The notes: a model not told the origin generated them from the letters alone. Shown: positions 51,801-63,031, counted from the first letter of the stretch. The stretch is 64,000 nt of DNA from Fundidesulfovibrio terrae (GCF_022808915.1 NZ_JAKZFS010000001.1:1256644-1320643); one strand, 5' to 3'. Translations and numbers: made by a program.

Positions 51801-52376
51801 GACGAGGAGGACCCGGCCGTGGTCTGGGCAATCCTCGCCACCATCTTCACCGGACAGAAGATGGGCAAGAAGGTGGGTTTCTGTGGCCAGGGCGTGTCCA
51901 ACAGCCTCATCCTGCGGGGCCTGGTGTCCATCGCTGGCATCGTGAGCGCCTCGGTGGTGCCCGACACCTACTACCAGACCAAGTTCGACGTGGCCTCCGT
52001 GGAAGGGATGAACATCCCGGTGTCCAGGCTGGGCGGCTGGATCGGCGAGCAGCACCTGAACCGGCTGCACGAGTTGCTGAAATCCCACAAGTACGAGCAC
52101 ATCCTGAAGAAGTACAAGTCCGCCAAGGACCTCTCCGAGTGGTACGAAGGCGAGCTGACCAGGCTTGCCACTCAGCTGCGCGACCACCTGGACACCCCCA
52201 AGGAGGGCTTCTACCGCCAGGAGCTGGAGAAGTACCGGGGAGCCTTCCACAAGCCGGTGATCTACGCCGCCTGGGACTGGGAGAAGACCGTGGCCGACGC
52301 CCTCTACCACGCCGGATTCAGCGACTGGGAGGAGCAGGCCAAGGCCCTGGCAGACCAGAGGAAGAAGAGCTGGTAG
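48813..52376 (+). CDS. ppsA: Phosphoenolpyruvate synthase
   Basis: An 1187-residue enzyme converting pyruvate and ATP to PEP, AMP and phosphate. After an Ala/Lys-rich N-terminus (about 20 residues), the ATP domain (VRSSAAGEDS, FAGLQDTYLN) is followed by phospho-His524 in GGDTSHAAITSRELGIPAV and a complete PEP/pyruvate barrel with IGSNDMTQ and the catalytic Cys in GFCGQGVS. The length exceeds the usual 800 residues, with a roughly 250-residue coiled-coil-like insert between His and PEP domains. RBS AGGAGG. It is 99 bases after pyruvate carboxylase. Confidence 0.94.
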   Translation: MAKAAAKAAAPKAPAKEKKEMTKKLILTGADIAAIGEEAELLVGGKNYNTAIISQVSGIRAPQFRAVSSVAFHKLLDETKVNAALIRQTVDHEYNRIDWAGEEVNKDPEFLKHFVRTLAQEVKATSPEKATLIKLRTFVNNVVEGFATSPEGIDQLRKRSVLVQVAILCVDMPADVAEAVRSAYQDICRDAGLEDVPVAVRSSAAGEDSRKKAFAGLQDTYLNIVGDDRVVEAYQWDCSSAYNLRSMTYRREAILDAVQLAERTGDNTIAEKAKQEWAIENTSLSVCIMRMINPVISGTAFSADTSTGCRGTDRKDLVSIDCSYGLGEAVVGGMVTPDKLYVFQSEDSREVVIRFMGFKDKKIIYDERGGTKIVPVDELEAYRWALSLAQAEEVARGVRAISVAYGGMIMDTEFCIDQSERLWFVQARPETRWNEEFELHPDTIFMRRMEVDKAALARAEVILEGNGASRGAGQGTVKFLRSALELNKINKGDILAAERTDPDMVPGMRVASAILADVGGDTSHAAITSRELGIPAVIGIQRAELLRSLDGQEVTVDGSRGVAYRGLLPLVAVGGEMDLSKLPATKTKVGLILADVGQALFLSRLRMVQDFEVGLLRAEFMLGNIGVHPMALEAYDQGMLNQLVDKKLLEYDQRLTKVIREQMAAGYIPMDLKLRQYVGLVTGLAKELEQLTEREGARGTDEVLAIHRRLRELDKKLDEYLGNATRRLEVLKTSTSLEDHVAVIMGYWEELQDTSTHAEAVKRRMEVKAHVAERAQAVANEPFIIETLEKISQMRAEIARQVGIQRDMEEVRTLPGRIGKQLRSRGYRTGKELYVQTLAQNLALFAMAFYGRPIIYRTTDFKSNEYRNLVGGMLFENYEDNPMLGYRGVSRNIHDWEIESFKLARGIFGGKNLQMMLPFVRTLEEARSMKRYLSKVHKMRSGEDGLKIHMMSEIPSNAILAKEFIQEFDGFSIGSNDMTQMVLATDRDNPSLQHIYDEEDPAVVWAILATIFTGQKMGKKVGFCGQGVSNSLILRGLVSIAGIVSASVVPDTYYQTKFDVASVEGMNIPVSRLGGWIGEQHLNRLHELLKSHKYEHILKKYKSAKDLSEWYEGELTRLATQLRDHLDTPKEGFYRQELEKYRGAFHKPVIYAAWDWEKTVADALYHAGFSDWEEQAKALADQRKKSW

Positions 52377-52407
52377 TCGAGTAAAAGAGAAAAGGCCGGA
52401 GGTTAGA

Positions 52408-52445
52408 GCCTCCGGCGGCCAAAGGGCTACGCCCTTTGGAATCCC
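52408..52445 (+). repeat. Dispersed GCCTCCGGCGGCC repeat copy
   Basis: Begins GCCTCCGGCGGCCAAAGGGC and forms a hairpin with GCCCTTTGG, followed by AATCCC. It lies just after ppsA and shortly before a strong terminator. Confidence 0.72.
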
Positions 52446-52452
52446 GAATAGC

Positions 52453-52480
52453 AAAAAGGCGGCCGCGAGGCCGCCTTTTT
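52453..52480 (+). terminator. Rho-independent terminator after ppsA
   Basis: AAAAAGGCGGCC pairs with GGCCGCCTTTTT around a GCGA loop, giving a perfect 12-bp stem with A and T tracts on both sides. It ends the pyc-ppsA unit. Confidence 0.9.
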
Positions 52481-52536
52481 GCGTGGGACCGGCAAGGCCA
52501 CTGGACGGAAACACTTCCAGTGGCCATACTCACGAA

Positions 52537-54561
52537 ATGCCCCGCACCCCCATCGACCAACCCGCCTTCCTCCCCATGACCCGCGCCGAGATGGACCGCC
52601 TCGGCTGGGACGAACTGGACGTGCTCCTCGTCACCGGCGACGCTTATGTGGACCATCCTTCCTTCGGCGCGCCGCTTCTGGGCCGCTGGCTGGTCAGCCA
52701 CGGCTACAAGACAGGCATTATAGCCCAGCCCCGCTGGGAAGCGCCGGACGACCTGGCCGTCATGGGCCGCCCGCGTCTGTTCGCCGGCGTCACGGCCGGG
52801 TCTTTGGACTCCATGCTGGCCCACTACACGGCCTTCCGCAAAAAACGCTCCGACGACGCCTACACCCCGGGCGGCCAGGCGGGCGCGCGGCCCAACCGGG
52901 CGTCGGTGGTCTACGCCAACCTCGTGCGCCGGGCCTTTCCGGGCATCCCTGTGGCCCTGGGCGGCATCGAGGCCTCGCTTCGGCGCGTGTCCCACTACGA
53001 TTTCTGGTCCGACTCGCTCAGACGATCCATCCTCCTGGACGCCAAGGCCAGCGTGGTGCTCTACGGCATGGCCGAGCACTCGGTGCTGTCCCTGGCCGAG
53101 GGACTGGACCGACTGGAATCCGAGGGAGGGGAACTCGCGGACGTGCTGCAGCGCGTTCCCGGCGCGGTGTACGCGTGCAAGCCAGGCAGTCTTCCCGAAG
53201 GAATGGACGTGCTGGAGCTGCCCTCCCACGAGGACATCCTGGCCGACCCGAGGCTCCTCATAAAGGCCACGCTTACCATGGAGCGCCACGTCCACCAGAA
53301 CCGGCAGACCGCCGTGCAGCGAAGCGGCGACCGGCTGGTGGTGCTGACCCCGCCGGGCGAGGGCCTGGAAGGGGACGCCCTGGACGGGCTCTACGCGCTG
53401 CCCTTCACCAGGCAGGCCCACCCGTCGTACTCCGAGGCCATTCCGGCGGCGGACATGATCCGGGGGAGCCTGAACATCCACCGCGGCTGCGCCGGGGGCT
53501 GCTCCTTCTGCACCCTGGCCCTGCACCAGGGGCGGCGCATCCGCTCCCGCAGCAGGCGCTCGGCCCTGGACGAGGCGGCCCGCCTGGCCCGCACCAAGGG
53601 CTTCACCGGCAGCATAAGCGACGTGGGCGGCCCCAGCGCCAACATGTGGGGAGGCCGTTGCGCCGGGGACATGACCTCCTGCGTGCGGTCAAGCTGCCTG
53701 ACGCCGCGCATCTGCAAGCATTTCCAGGTGGACCAGGACGCCTTCGTGGAGCTTCTTGACGACGTGTCCCGCGTGCCGGGCGTGCGCCACGTGCGGGTGG
53801 CCAGCGGCTGGCGCATGGACCTGGGGCTGGCGGACAAGCCCGCCCTGTCGCGCATGATCCGGGAGTTCACCGGCGGGCAGGCCAAGGTGGCCCCCGAACA
53901 CATGGCCGCCCACGTGCTGCGGCTCATGCGCAAGCCGGGCTTTTCGGTGTTCGAGCAGTTCCTGGGGCTTTTCGAGAACGAATCCGACCGCGCGGGCAAG
54001 GAGCAGTATGTGGTCCCCTACCTCATGAGCGCCTTCCCCGGCTGCACCATGCAGGACATGGAGGACCTCTCGGGCTGGCTCAAGGCCAAGGGCTGGAAGC
54101 CGAGCCAGGTGCAGTGCTTCATCCCGCTTCCCGGAACCGCAGCCGCGGCCATGTATTTCGCCGGGACCGACCTGGAAGGCCAGCCCATCCATGTGGCCCG
54201 AAGCGACGCCGAGCGCCTGGGCCAGCACGCGGCGCTCAGTTCCGGACGCGAGCGGCGCCTGGCCGGAGCAGGGGCGGGCAGGCGCGGCGGCGACAGGAAG
54301 GAACAGGAGCGCAACGGCGCGCCAGGACGCCGGGGCGGCGAGCCGGAAGGCGGCGGAACGCATCCCCGCGCCTCTCGCGGCGGCGCGGGCGGCTCGCATG
54401 CGGGTCCGGCCGCGCAGGCAGCAAAGGACCCTCGCCGAAACGGGGGAGGGAAGAGCCGGGGCACGGCGCAGGGCGGCCCAGCCGGACCCCAGCCTGAGCC
54501 CGGCCGGGGCGGACGCGGCAGGCCCGCCGGAAGGAAGGGCCCCCGGCGTTCGAGAGGATGA
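52537..54561 (+). CDS. ygiQ: YgiQ-family radical SAM protein with long basic tail
   Basis: A 674-residue protein. Start MPRTP at 52537 is chosen for the family-like MPRTPIDQPAFLP beginning; no ribosome site is clear. A B12-binding-like N-terminal part (LVTGDAYVDHPSFGAPLLGRWL) precedes the radical-SAM core with RGCAGGCSFC (C-x3-C-x2-C) and SDVGGPSANMWG. From about residue 565 the family DUF3362 end is replaced by a low-complexity tail of Gly, Arg, Pro and Ala. The reaction of YgiQ is unknown. Confidence 0.86.
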   Translation: MPRTPIDQPAFLPMTRAEMDRLGWDELDVLLVTGDAYVDHPSFGAPLLGRWLVSHGYKTGIIAQPRWEAPDDLAVMGRPRLFAGVTAGSLDSMLAHYTAFRKKRSDDAYTPGGQAGARPNRASVVYANLVRRAFPGIPVALGGIEASLRRVSHYDFWSDSLRRSILLDAKASVVLYGMAEHSVLSLAEGLDRLESEGGELADVLQRVPGAVYACKPGSLPEGMDVLELPSHEDILADPRLLIKATLTMERHVHQNRQTAVQRSGDRLVVLTPPGEGLEGDALDGLYALPFTRQAHPSYSEAIPAADMIRGSLNIHRGCAGGCSFCTLALHQGRRIRSRSRRSALDEAARLARTKGFTGSISDVGGPSANMWGGRCAGDMTSCVRSSCLTPRICKHFQVDQDAFVELLDDVSRVPGVRHVRVASGWRMDLGLADKPALSRMIREFTGGQAKVAPEHMAAHVLRLMRKPGFSVFEQFLGLFENESDRAGKEQYVVPYLMSAFPGCTMQDMEDLSGWLKAKGWKPSQVQCFIPLPGTAAAAMYFAGTDLEGQPIHVARSDAERLGQHAALSSGRERRLAGAGAGRRGGDRKEQERNGAPGRRGGEPEGGGTHPRASRGGAGGSHAGPAAQAAKDPRRNGGGKSRGTAQGGPAGPQPEPGRGGRGRPAGRKGPRRSRG

Positions 54562-54577
54562 GCCGGGAAGGCCTACG

Positions 54578-57172
<2,595 letters not shown>

Positions 57173-57185
57173 CGCCTGGGGAGCC

Positions 57186-58358
57186 TCATTGAGAATCCTG
57201 GGTGAGAATGCTGGTGAAGACTTCCTCCGATTCCGCCAGGACGTCGCTCGGGGGGTTGAATCCGATGCGCTTTGCGGTTTCCAGGTTGACGGCGAGAACC
57301 GGCGGATCCTCGAACACCTGGGGCAGGCTGCCGGGGCTGGCTCCGCGCAGTATCTGGGAAAACGCCCTGGCGTAGAACAGGCCGATGGCCTTGAAGTCGG
57401 TCTGGGAGAGGCTCAGGAGCGCCCCACGGCGGACTGCTCCCGAGCCCATCTGGGCGAAGGTGGGAATCTTGGCGTCCAGAAACGGCTTGAACAGTTCGGG
57501 CATGGTGCTGGGCTTCACGGTCATGGAATGGGTGATGAGCACCGCGTCCGCTTCCTTGGCGAGCCGTTCGTTGCAGGCGCGGAAGCTGGCCACGGCCTGG
57601 GAGAAATCCGGCGAGTTGGTCACGGCGTGGCATTCCACCAGTTCCACGCCCTGTTCACGGCAGACGTCCTTCACGTCGTCGATGGCGGCGTAAATACGTC
57701 CCGTCGGGCTGTCCTCGAAGGTCACGCCCAATTTCCTGAAGTGAACGATGTCGTGGAAAACGGAAACCTGGCGCTTGTAGCGCGCGGGATCGCAGAGGGC
57801 GAAGACATGGGGCCGCCCGGAATACTGGGCGGACTTCACGATGCCCGCCTTCACCGCATCGCTGGACTGGAAGACGATCACCGGGGTGGAGTGCCGGTCG
57901 TTGGCCAGATCCTGCCCGGCCCAGGTGCCCATGGCGATGACCGCGTCGATGTCCCTGCGCTCGCGCAGACGGTTGATGGCTTCGTCCTTGTTCCGCTCCC
58001 GCGCCGTTTCCTCCCAGTTGGCCGACCAGAACGCGTCGGGCACGAATTCCAGGTAGTCGCTTCGGGCGTTTTGCGAAAGCCAGGCCCACATGGCCCGATC
58101 GTCCGGGAAGCTGGTCTTGTGGAAGGTTTCGTCGGCCTGGATCCAGCCGAGCTTCTCGAGACCCCGCACGAACGATTTGAGGACCTTCTGGTAGTTCTCG
58201 TAGGTGCCTCCCTCGACGTAGGCGATGCGCCATTTTCCCTCCTGTCTGGGGGCAGGGGCGGTGTCGGCTGCCTCGAGGGGAAGGGGGAGGAATGCGGCCG
58301 CCAGGACGCTCAGAACGGCTAGAAAGGCTGCCAGGGTGGTGGGGATGCGTGCACCCAT
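57186..58358 (-). CDS. ABC-type substrate-binding protein (PF04392-like), probable sensor partner
   Basis: A 390-residue exported protein. The ATG at 58358 has GGAG eight bases upstream; longer starts read into non-coding sequence. A signal peptide (residues 5-30) precedes two Rossmann-like lobes of the family with WRIAYVEGG, VIAMGTWAGQDLA, VFQSSDA and VLITHSMTVKPS. No permease or ATPase is nearby, so it probably serves the downstream hybrid kinase as a ligand receptor rather than a transporter. Confidence 0.85.
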   Translation of the reverse strand: MGARIPTTLAAFLAVLSVLAAAFLPLPLEAADTAPAPRQEGKWRIAYVEGGTYENYQKVLKSFVRGLEKLGWIQADETFHKTSFPDDRAMWAWLSQNARSDYLEFVPDAFWSANWEETARERNKDEAINRLRERRDIDAVIAMGTWAGQDLANDRHSTPVIVFQSSDAVKAGIVKSAQYSGRPHVFALCDPARYKRQVSVFHDIVHFRKLGVTFEDSPTGRIYAAIDDVKDVCREQGVELVECHAVTNSPDFSQAVASFRACNERLAKEADAVLITHSMTVKPSTMPELFKPFLDAKIPTFAQMGSGAVRRGALLSLSQTDFKAIGLFYARAFSQILRGASPGSLPQVFEDPPVLAVNLETAKRIGFNPPSDVLAESEEVFTSILTQDSQ

Positions 58359-58549
58359 CGAAATCTCCGGAAGTTTTCCGGCAAGGCCATAACAGGACCC
58401 GGACCGGGCGTAAACAGAAGCTTCCGGGGATGTCCCGGGCCGGTGCGGACAGGTAAACGTGCAATGCACCGGCCGCTTTTACGTTGCCTTTCCTGAAAAG
58501 CGTGGTATGTGGCCGATAAGACTCTTAACTTCAACACAGGAGGCACCTC

Positions 58550-58801
58550 ATGCGCGCACTGTTCTCTCTGCCCGTACTTGACGACGCCACCGGCGAGATC
58601 ATCGGAATCATCGCTCCCAGGACGGGGATGATGACCAGCATGGGAGCCATCCTGATGGTGGAGGGGCCGGGAGCTCTCGTCTTTACCGATTCCAACGGCG
58701 TGCGCGCCAGCCACGGGCACGCCAAACCCTGGGTGGAGGAAGCCGAGGCCCGCAGCTGGGGCTTCTCCAAGGACTACGAGACCTGCGCCCTGGCGGTCTG
58801 A
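58550..58801 (+). CDS. Small hypothetical protein before MsrAB
   Basis: An 83-residue soluble protein with AGGAGG before its ATG. It is beta-rich (FSLPVLDDATGEIIGIIAPRTG, GAILMVEGPGALVFTD) with a helix near residue 60 and one Cys near the end. I do not recognise it. It is 33 bases upstream of the MsrAB gene on the same strand and is probably cotranscribed. Confidence 0.7.
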   Translation: MRALFSLPVLDDATGEIIGIIAPRTGMMTSMGAILMVEGPGALVFTDSNGVRASHGHAKPWVEEAEARSWGFSKDYETCALAV

Positions 58802-58834
58802 GCCAGGCACCCAGACGTATCCGAGGGCAATATC

Positions 58835-59959
58835 ATGAGGACGTTTTCACTGACCCTGGGCTGGTTCTTCACCCTGGTGGCGGCGGGCTGCATCTGGCCC
58901 CTGGACGGCGGCGCCCTGGCCGTTACCGCCGAGGAGCTCAAGCCGAGACCCGGCGAATCCGTGGCCACCTTCGCGGGTGGATGCTTCTGGTGCACCGAAT
59001 CCGACTTCGAGAAGGTCCCGGGAGTCACACGGGTGATTTCCGGCTACTGCGGAGGCAAGGAACCGAACCCCACCTATAAGGAAGTTTCCGCCGGGAGCAC
59101 CGGCCATATGGAATCGATCCAGGTGTTCTTCGATCCGGGGAAGGTGAGCTATGCCGAACTGGTGGAATACCTGTGGCATCACATCGACCCCACCGACGCG
59201 GGCGGGCAGTTCGTGGACCGGGGCAAGCAGTACCGCTCGGCCATCTTCTACCACGACGAGGAGCAGAAGCGGATCGCCGAGGAATCCAAGGAGCGCCTGG
59301 CGAAATCCGGCGTATTCGAAGGCAAGCCCATCGTCACGGAGATTCGGCCCTACGAGACCTTCTATCCTGCCGAGGACTACCACCAGGACTACTACAAGAA
59401 CAATCCCGTGCGGTACAACTACTACCGCTGGGGCTCCGGGCGCGACCAGTTCCTGAAGAAGACCTGGGGCGAGCAGCACGAACCAGGGCCGGGGCAGGGC
59501 GGACCCGTTGCCGGTCCCAAGGCGTTCACGAAGCCGAGCGACGCTGAACTGAAAAAGACCCTCACCCCCATGCAGTACAAGGTGACGCAGCACGAAGGCA
59601 CCGAACCGCCCTTCGACAACGAGTACAACGCCAACAAGCGCGCCGGCATCTACGTGGACATCGTCTCGGGCGAGCCGCTGTTTTCTTCCCTCGACAAGTA
59701 CGATTCCGGAACGGGCTGGCCGAGCTTCGTCAGGCCCCTGGAGCCGGGCAACATCGTCACCAAGGAGGATCGCTCGCTCTTTTCCGTGCGCACCGAGGTG
59801 CGCTCCAAGCTGGCTGGTTCGCACCTGGGACACGTCTTCAACGACGGGCCTCCGCCAACGGGGCTGCGCTACTGCATGAATTCGGCTGCGCTGCGCTTCA
59901 TTCCGGCCGAGGATCTGGAAAAAGAAGGGTACGGTCAGTACGCGCCGCTCTTCAAGTAG
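58835..59959 (+). CDS. msrAB: Exported bifunctional methionine sulfoxide reductase MsrAB
   Basis: A 374-residue protein with an N-terminal hydrophobic export sequence (about residues 5-27, ending near AAGC, possibly a lipobox). MsrA follows with catalytic GCFWC (Cys near 50) reducing the S-sulfoxide, then MsrB with RYCMNSAAL near residue 345 reducing the R-sulfoxide. The CxxC zinc pairs of many MsrB proteins are absent. It should repair oxidised envelope proteins, useful for an anaerobe exposed to oxygen. No thiol-disulfide partner is fused. Confidence 0.93.
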   Translation: MRTFSLTLGWFFTLVAAGCIWPLDGGALAVTAEELKPRPGESVATFAGGCFWCTESDFEKVPGVTRVISGYCGGKEPNPTYKEVSAGSTGHMESIQVFFDPGKVSYAELVEYLWHHIDPTDAGGQFVDRGKQYRSAIFYHDEEQKRIAEESKERLAKSGVFEGKPIVTEIRPYETFYPAEDYHQDYYKNNPVRYNYYRWGSGRDQFLKKTWGEQHEPGPGQGGPVAGPKAFTKPSDAELKKTLTPMQYKVTQHEGTEPPFDNEYNANKRAGIYVDIVSGEPLFSSLDKYDSGTGWPSFVRPLEPGNIVTKEDRSLFSVRTEVRSKLAGSHLGHVFNDGPPPTGLRYCMNSAALRFIPAEDLEKEGYGQYAPLFK

Positions 59960-59968
59960 AGCGGGGGG

Positions 59969-60034
59969 AGCCCAAAGGGCTTGTCCCTGTGGGCTCCGGA
60001 GGCTTCACAAACTGAAGGTACGGTCTCCGGCGGC
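59969..60034 (+). repeat. Degenerate GCCTCCGG-type repeat copy
   Basis: Contains a hairpin GAGCCCAAAGGG/CCCTGTGGGCTC and the remnant CTCCGGCGGCC at 60024-60034. It resembles the repeat family at 8073, 23159, 28411 and 52408 but is more diverged. Confidence 0.45.
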
Positions 60035-60068
60035 CGGTCGAAGCCGCAACGTGAAACCGGGAGGAACC

Positions 60069-60839
60069 ATGACACGCTTTCCGCGCTTCTGGAGCATCGC
60101 CGCGCTCGTGGCCGTCGCCGGGCTTGCGGCCTGGGCTCCCATCGCCGTGGCTGCCGGGACGGACCAGGCCCAGCCGGCTCAAGTGCAGCCGGCTCAGGCC
60201 CAGCCGGCTCAGCCCGCGGCGCCGGGATCGCCGTCAGCAGCCCCCGCCAAGCCTTCGGGGACCACAGCCACGCACGCCGGGCCCGCCCCGGCTGGGGCGG
60301 AGTCCAAGACCGTTGCTCCCGCCCCGGCCTTGAGTTTCGACCCGCCCCACTGCTCGGTGATGTTCTTCGTCAAACATATCCTGGCCAAGGTGCCGGGACG
60401 CTTCGAAAGCTATTCCGGCACGGTGCGCTTCGATCCGCAGAACCTGGAGGGCAGCGTGATCGACGTGAGCGTGGACATGGCCAGCATAAGCACCGGCGTG
60501 CCCAAGCGCGACGAACACCTGAAGAGTCCGGACTTCTTCGACGTGGGCAAGTACCCGGCCATGTGGTTCGTCAGTCAGAAGATAACATCCAAGGGCGGCA
60601 GCGAGTATGTGGCCGAGGGCGACCTGACCATCAAGGACGTGACCAAGCGCATCCAGCTGCCCTTCACCTACCTGGGGACCAAACCCTCGCCCCTGGAGCA
60701 GGGAAAGCAGGTGGTCGGGTTCGAGGCGCGGTTCTCCATCAACCTGCTGGAGTTCCACGTGGGCGATGGCAAGTTCCAGCGCATGGGCGCGCTCGGCGAC
60801 ACGGCCGAGGTGGTGATCAACCTGGAGATGCTGCGCTAG
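60069..60839 (+). CDS. YceI-family periplasmic lipid-binding-type protein
   Basis: A 256-residue protein from the ATG at 60069 with GGGAGG before it. A signal peptide ends near AVAA; a linker of repeated P-A-Q units spans about residues 35-75. The rest is a YceI lipocalin-like barrel: SFDPPHCSVMFFVKHI, FESYSGTVRFDP, GVPKRDEHLKSPDFFDVGKYPAM and FTYLGTK. YceI proteins bind isoprenoid or other lipids and are often periplasmic. A terminator follows. Confidence 0.9.
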   Translation: MTRFPRFWSIAALVAVAGLAAWAPIAVAAGTDQAQPAQVQPAQAQPAQPAAPGSPSAAPAKPSGTTATHAGPAPAGAESKTVAPAPALSFDPPHCSVMFFVKHILAKVPGRFESYSGTVRFDPQNLEGSVIDVSVDMASISTGVPKRDEHLKSPDFFDVGKYPAMWFVSQKITSKGGSEYVAEGDLTIKDVTKRIQLPFTYLGTKPSPLEQGKQVVGFEARFSINLLEFHVGDGKFQRMGALGDTAEVVINLEMLR

Positions 60840-60862
60840 CAAGCTCAGCCGGATGACGGAAA

Positions 60863-60898
60863 CAAAAAGGCCTCCGGGCGTAAACCCGGAGGCCTTTT
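60863..60898. terminator. Bidirectional terminator after YceI gene
   Basis: AAAAGGCCTCCGGG pairs with CCCGGAGGCCTTTT around a CGTAAA loop. It separates the convergent YceI gene and the minus-strand exported protein gene. Confidence 0.92.
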
Positions 60899-60902
60899 GC
60901 GT

Positions 60903-61379
60903 TCATTTCGCCCGTTTGTATTCCACGTATCCGGCCCTGGGACTTACGCCGCCGGGAACCAGATAGTAGAAGGTGAACGCGTCGGGGCCTTCCATCTTGC
61001 CAAGGCGCAGCCCTTCGGTGTGTCCGGCGAGGTAGAAGGTCGTGTTGTCCTTGTCGATGACGCCGGAGAACGAATCCTTGCCGGCGTTTTTGCCTCCCCA
61101 TTCCACCGTGCCATGGAACACCCGGCCCTCCTGCGCGGTCACCACCAGTTTGGCCGTATTGCCCTCGGCCTTAATGAAACCGTGGGTCTTGTGGTGCAGT
61201 TGGAAGTCCCCGGCCTCCCAAGCGCCCACGAGGTTGGGGATGGGGCCTGGGGTTTGGCGGTTCATCATCTGGGATCCCATGGGCTGATTACCCATCATCT
61301 GAGGTCCCATCTGTTGCTGGGCCAGGGCGGGAAGCGCCAGGAACACGGTCAGCAATGCTGCGATGACGGCTTTGAGCAT
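60903..61379 (-). CDS. Exported Gln/Met-rich beta protein
   Basis: A 158-residue protein with a signal peptide (cleavage near ALA-Q, residue 20) and a mature N-terminus rich in Met, Gln, Gly and Pro, such as MMGNQPMGSQMM, which can bind copper-like metals or act as a disordered arm. The rest (LVGAWEAGDFQLHH, GRVFHGTVEWGG, TFYLAGHTEG) suggests a small beta-barrel. I do not recognise a family. GGAGCTC precedes the ATG. Confidence 0.7.
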   Translation of the reverse strand: MLKAVIAALLTVFLALPALAQQQMGPQMMGNQPMGSQMMNRQTPGPIPNLVGAWEAGDFQLHHKTHGFIKAEGNTAKLVVTAQEGRVFHGTVEWGGKNAGKDSFSGVIDKDNTTFYLAGHTEGLRLGKMEGPDAFTFYYLVPGGVSPRAGYVEYKRAK

Positions 61380-61512
61380 ATGGAGCTCCTCTGTCGGGAT
61401 TGGGAATCCTCCATACTCTGCCGCATAGGCGGGGCGGGGTCAACACGGCTAGTGCGCGGGAAAACAGTCCCGGGGAGGCCGTCCACGGGGAAACGCAGGC
61501 TGGAAAGACAAA

Positions 61513-61547
61513 ACCGCGCGCCGGGGCGGAAACCCCAGGCGCGCGGT
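61513..61547 (-). terminator. Terminator after the M23 peptidase gene
   Basis: ACCGCGCGCC-GGGG pairs with CCCC-A-GGCGCGCGGT (one bulge) around CGGAAA. The minus-strand sequence beyond it is T-rich, as expected for a terminator of the peptidase gene. Confidence 0.75.
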
Positions 61548-61585
61548 CCAGTTCGCAATGTTGGGCGCTTATTGAGCGCGAAGGC

Positions 61586-62884
61586 CTATTGGAACTTGCT
61601 GGTGATGTTGTCCTTGATCCAGTGCGGGTCCCACCATTCGATGGGCTGTATCTCGATGCCGCCCAGGATGATGCCGAAGTGCAGGTGGTCTCCGGCGGCC
61701 AGGCCCGTGGCCCCGGTATTGCCGATGATCTCGCCCTTCTTCACGTCGTCGCCCACCTTGGCGCTGATCTGCGACAGGTGCGAGTAGATGGTCTGCAGGC
61801 CCCAGCCGTGGTCGATGACCACCGCGTTGCCGTAGATGCCGAAGAACCCGGTGAAGATGACTTTGCCGCTCTGGGCCGCCGGGACCTGGGCGTTCTCCAG
61901 CGACGCCAGGTCCACGCCCAGGTGGGTCTCCTCGTCGATGCGCTGGTTCTTGTACATGTAGGTGCGCCCGTCGCCGAAGGCGGCGCGCGGCGCGGCGTTG
62001 GGCAGGCGCAGGAAGGGGCCGCCGTCCCAGAGCATCTTGGGCGAGGTGTTCTTGGACAGCTCCACGAGCTTGGCCACGTTCTCCTTGCGCAGGTCCCGGT
62101 TGACCTTGATGTAGAGCTGGGCCGGGTCCTTGATGTCGGGGTAGATGGTTTCGAACTGGGGCATCTTGGACTGCAGGAAATCGTCGCCCACGTTGATGCT
62201 GTCGTGTTTGAACTTGGTGGCCTTGGCCTGGTAGCGGAAGGTGATGGAGCGCTCGTTTCCGGCGGAGTCCTCGGCGTAGAGCCGGGGCTGGAAGCGGGCG
62301 GGGTCCATGTTCCAGGGGAAGGCGAATATGCAGGCGTAGTTGCCGGTATCGAGCTTGTAGCCGGGGAAGAACATGTCGCCCACGATGACGCCGGAGCGCT
62401 CCACGTCCTTGTTCACCTGGTAGACCACGCCGCAGGCGCCGCCCTGCTTGATGATGTGCGCCTGGGAGAGCACGTTGATCACCGGGGCGCGGTTGTCCAG
62501 GGCCATGGTCTTGGAAATGCGGGTGGTGTTGCCCGCGCCGAAGTTGAACACGGACTTGTCCGTGACCACCATGTTCAGGTCGAACTGGCCTTCGCGCAGC
62601 CCGGCCTGCTCCAGGGTGAACTTCTCCACCACCTCGCGCTGTGCGGGCTCGAAGGTCTTGTTGACGATCACGGTCTCTTTCTGGGCCTGGAGCACCGAGA
62701 TCTTGACGGCCTTGACGCCCGAGGCGTCCCTGGCGGTCAGGGTGAATTCGCGCTTGCTGCCGGTGGCCGCCCGATCGGGAGTGAGGGCGGCTTCTGGAGG
62801 GGTCATGTCCCTGGTGAAGAAGTATGCGCCGACGCCCGCGCCGACGAGGACCAGCAGAAAAAGAATCGAGAGGATTTTGCCCAT
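61586..62884 (-). CDS. M23-family metallopeptidase (peptidoglycan hydrolase), membrane-anchored
   Basis: A 432-residue protein with a membrane helix at residues 5-22, then two beta-rich Ig-like/bacterial SH3-like regions, and an M23 LytM domain near residues 310-420. Zinc ligands HLGVD and HLHFGI are present, plus a third His in YSHLSQ. It should cut peptidoglycan in the periplasm. It is larger than the flagellar-block M23 protein at 37170 and has a different N-terminal half, so it is a separate paralogue. Confidence 0.9.
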   Translation of the reverse strand: MGKILSILFLLVLVGAGVGAYFFTRDMTPPEAALTPDRAATGSKREFTLTARDASGVKAVKISVLQAQKETVIVNKTFEPAQREVVEKFTLEQAGLREGQFDLNMVVTDKSVFNFGAGNTTRISKTMALDNRAPVINVLSQAHIIKQGGACGVVYQVNKDVERSGVIVGDMFFPGYKLDTGNYACIFAFPWNMDPARFQPRLYAEDSAGNERSITFRYQAKATKFKHDSINVGDDFLQSKMPQFETIYPDIKDPAQLYIKVNRDLRKENVAKLVELSKNTSPKMLWDGGPFLRLPNAAPRAAFGDGRTYMYKNQRIDEETHLGVDLASLENAQVPAAQSGKVIFTGFFGIYGNAVVIDHGWGLQTIYSHLSQISAKVGDDVKKGEIIGNTGATGLAAGDHLHFGIILGGIEIQPIEWWDPHWIKDNITSKFQ

Positions 62885-63031
62885 GGTGCCGGATGATGTG
62901 GTTTACGTTGCGCGCCGGAAACCGGCCGCTCTTGGGGGCGTGTAGTAACGCGGCGGGTGGCGGGGCGCAAGGGGCGCTCGGGCTTTTCCGGCCGCCATGG
63001 CATGCGCTCTTTTCATTCCTTCAAGGTGGAC

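Noticed and set aside
48798-52514. 1238-codon open frame antisense to PEP synthase
   Set aside because: Same artefact of third-position GC bias; no domain is recognisable.
60840-60902. Additional copy of the GCCTCCGG repeat
   Set aside because: GGCCTCCGGG here is simply the stem of a short terminator and lacks the rest of the repeat.
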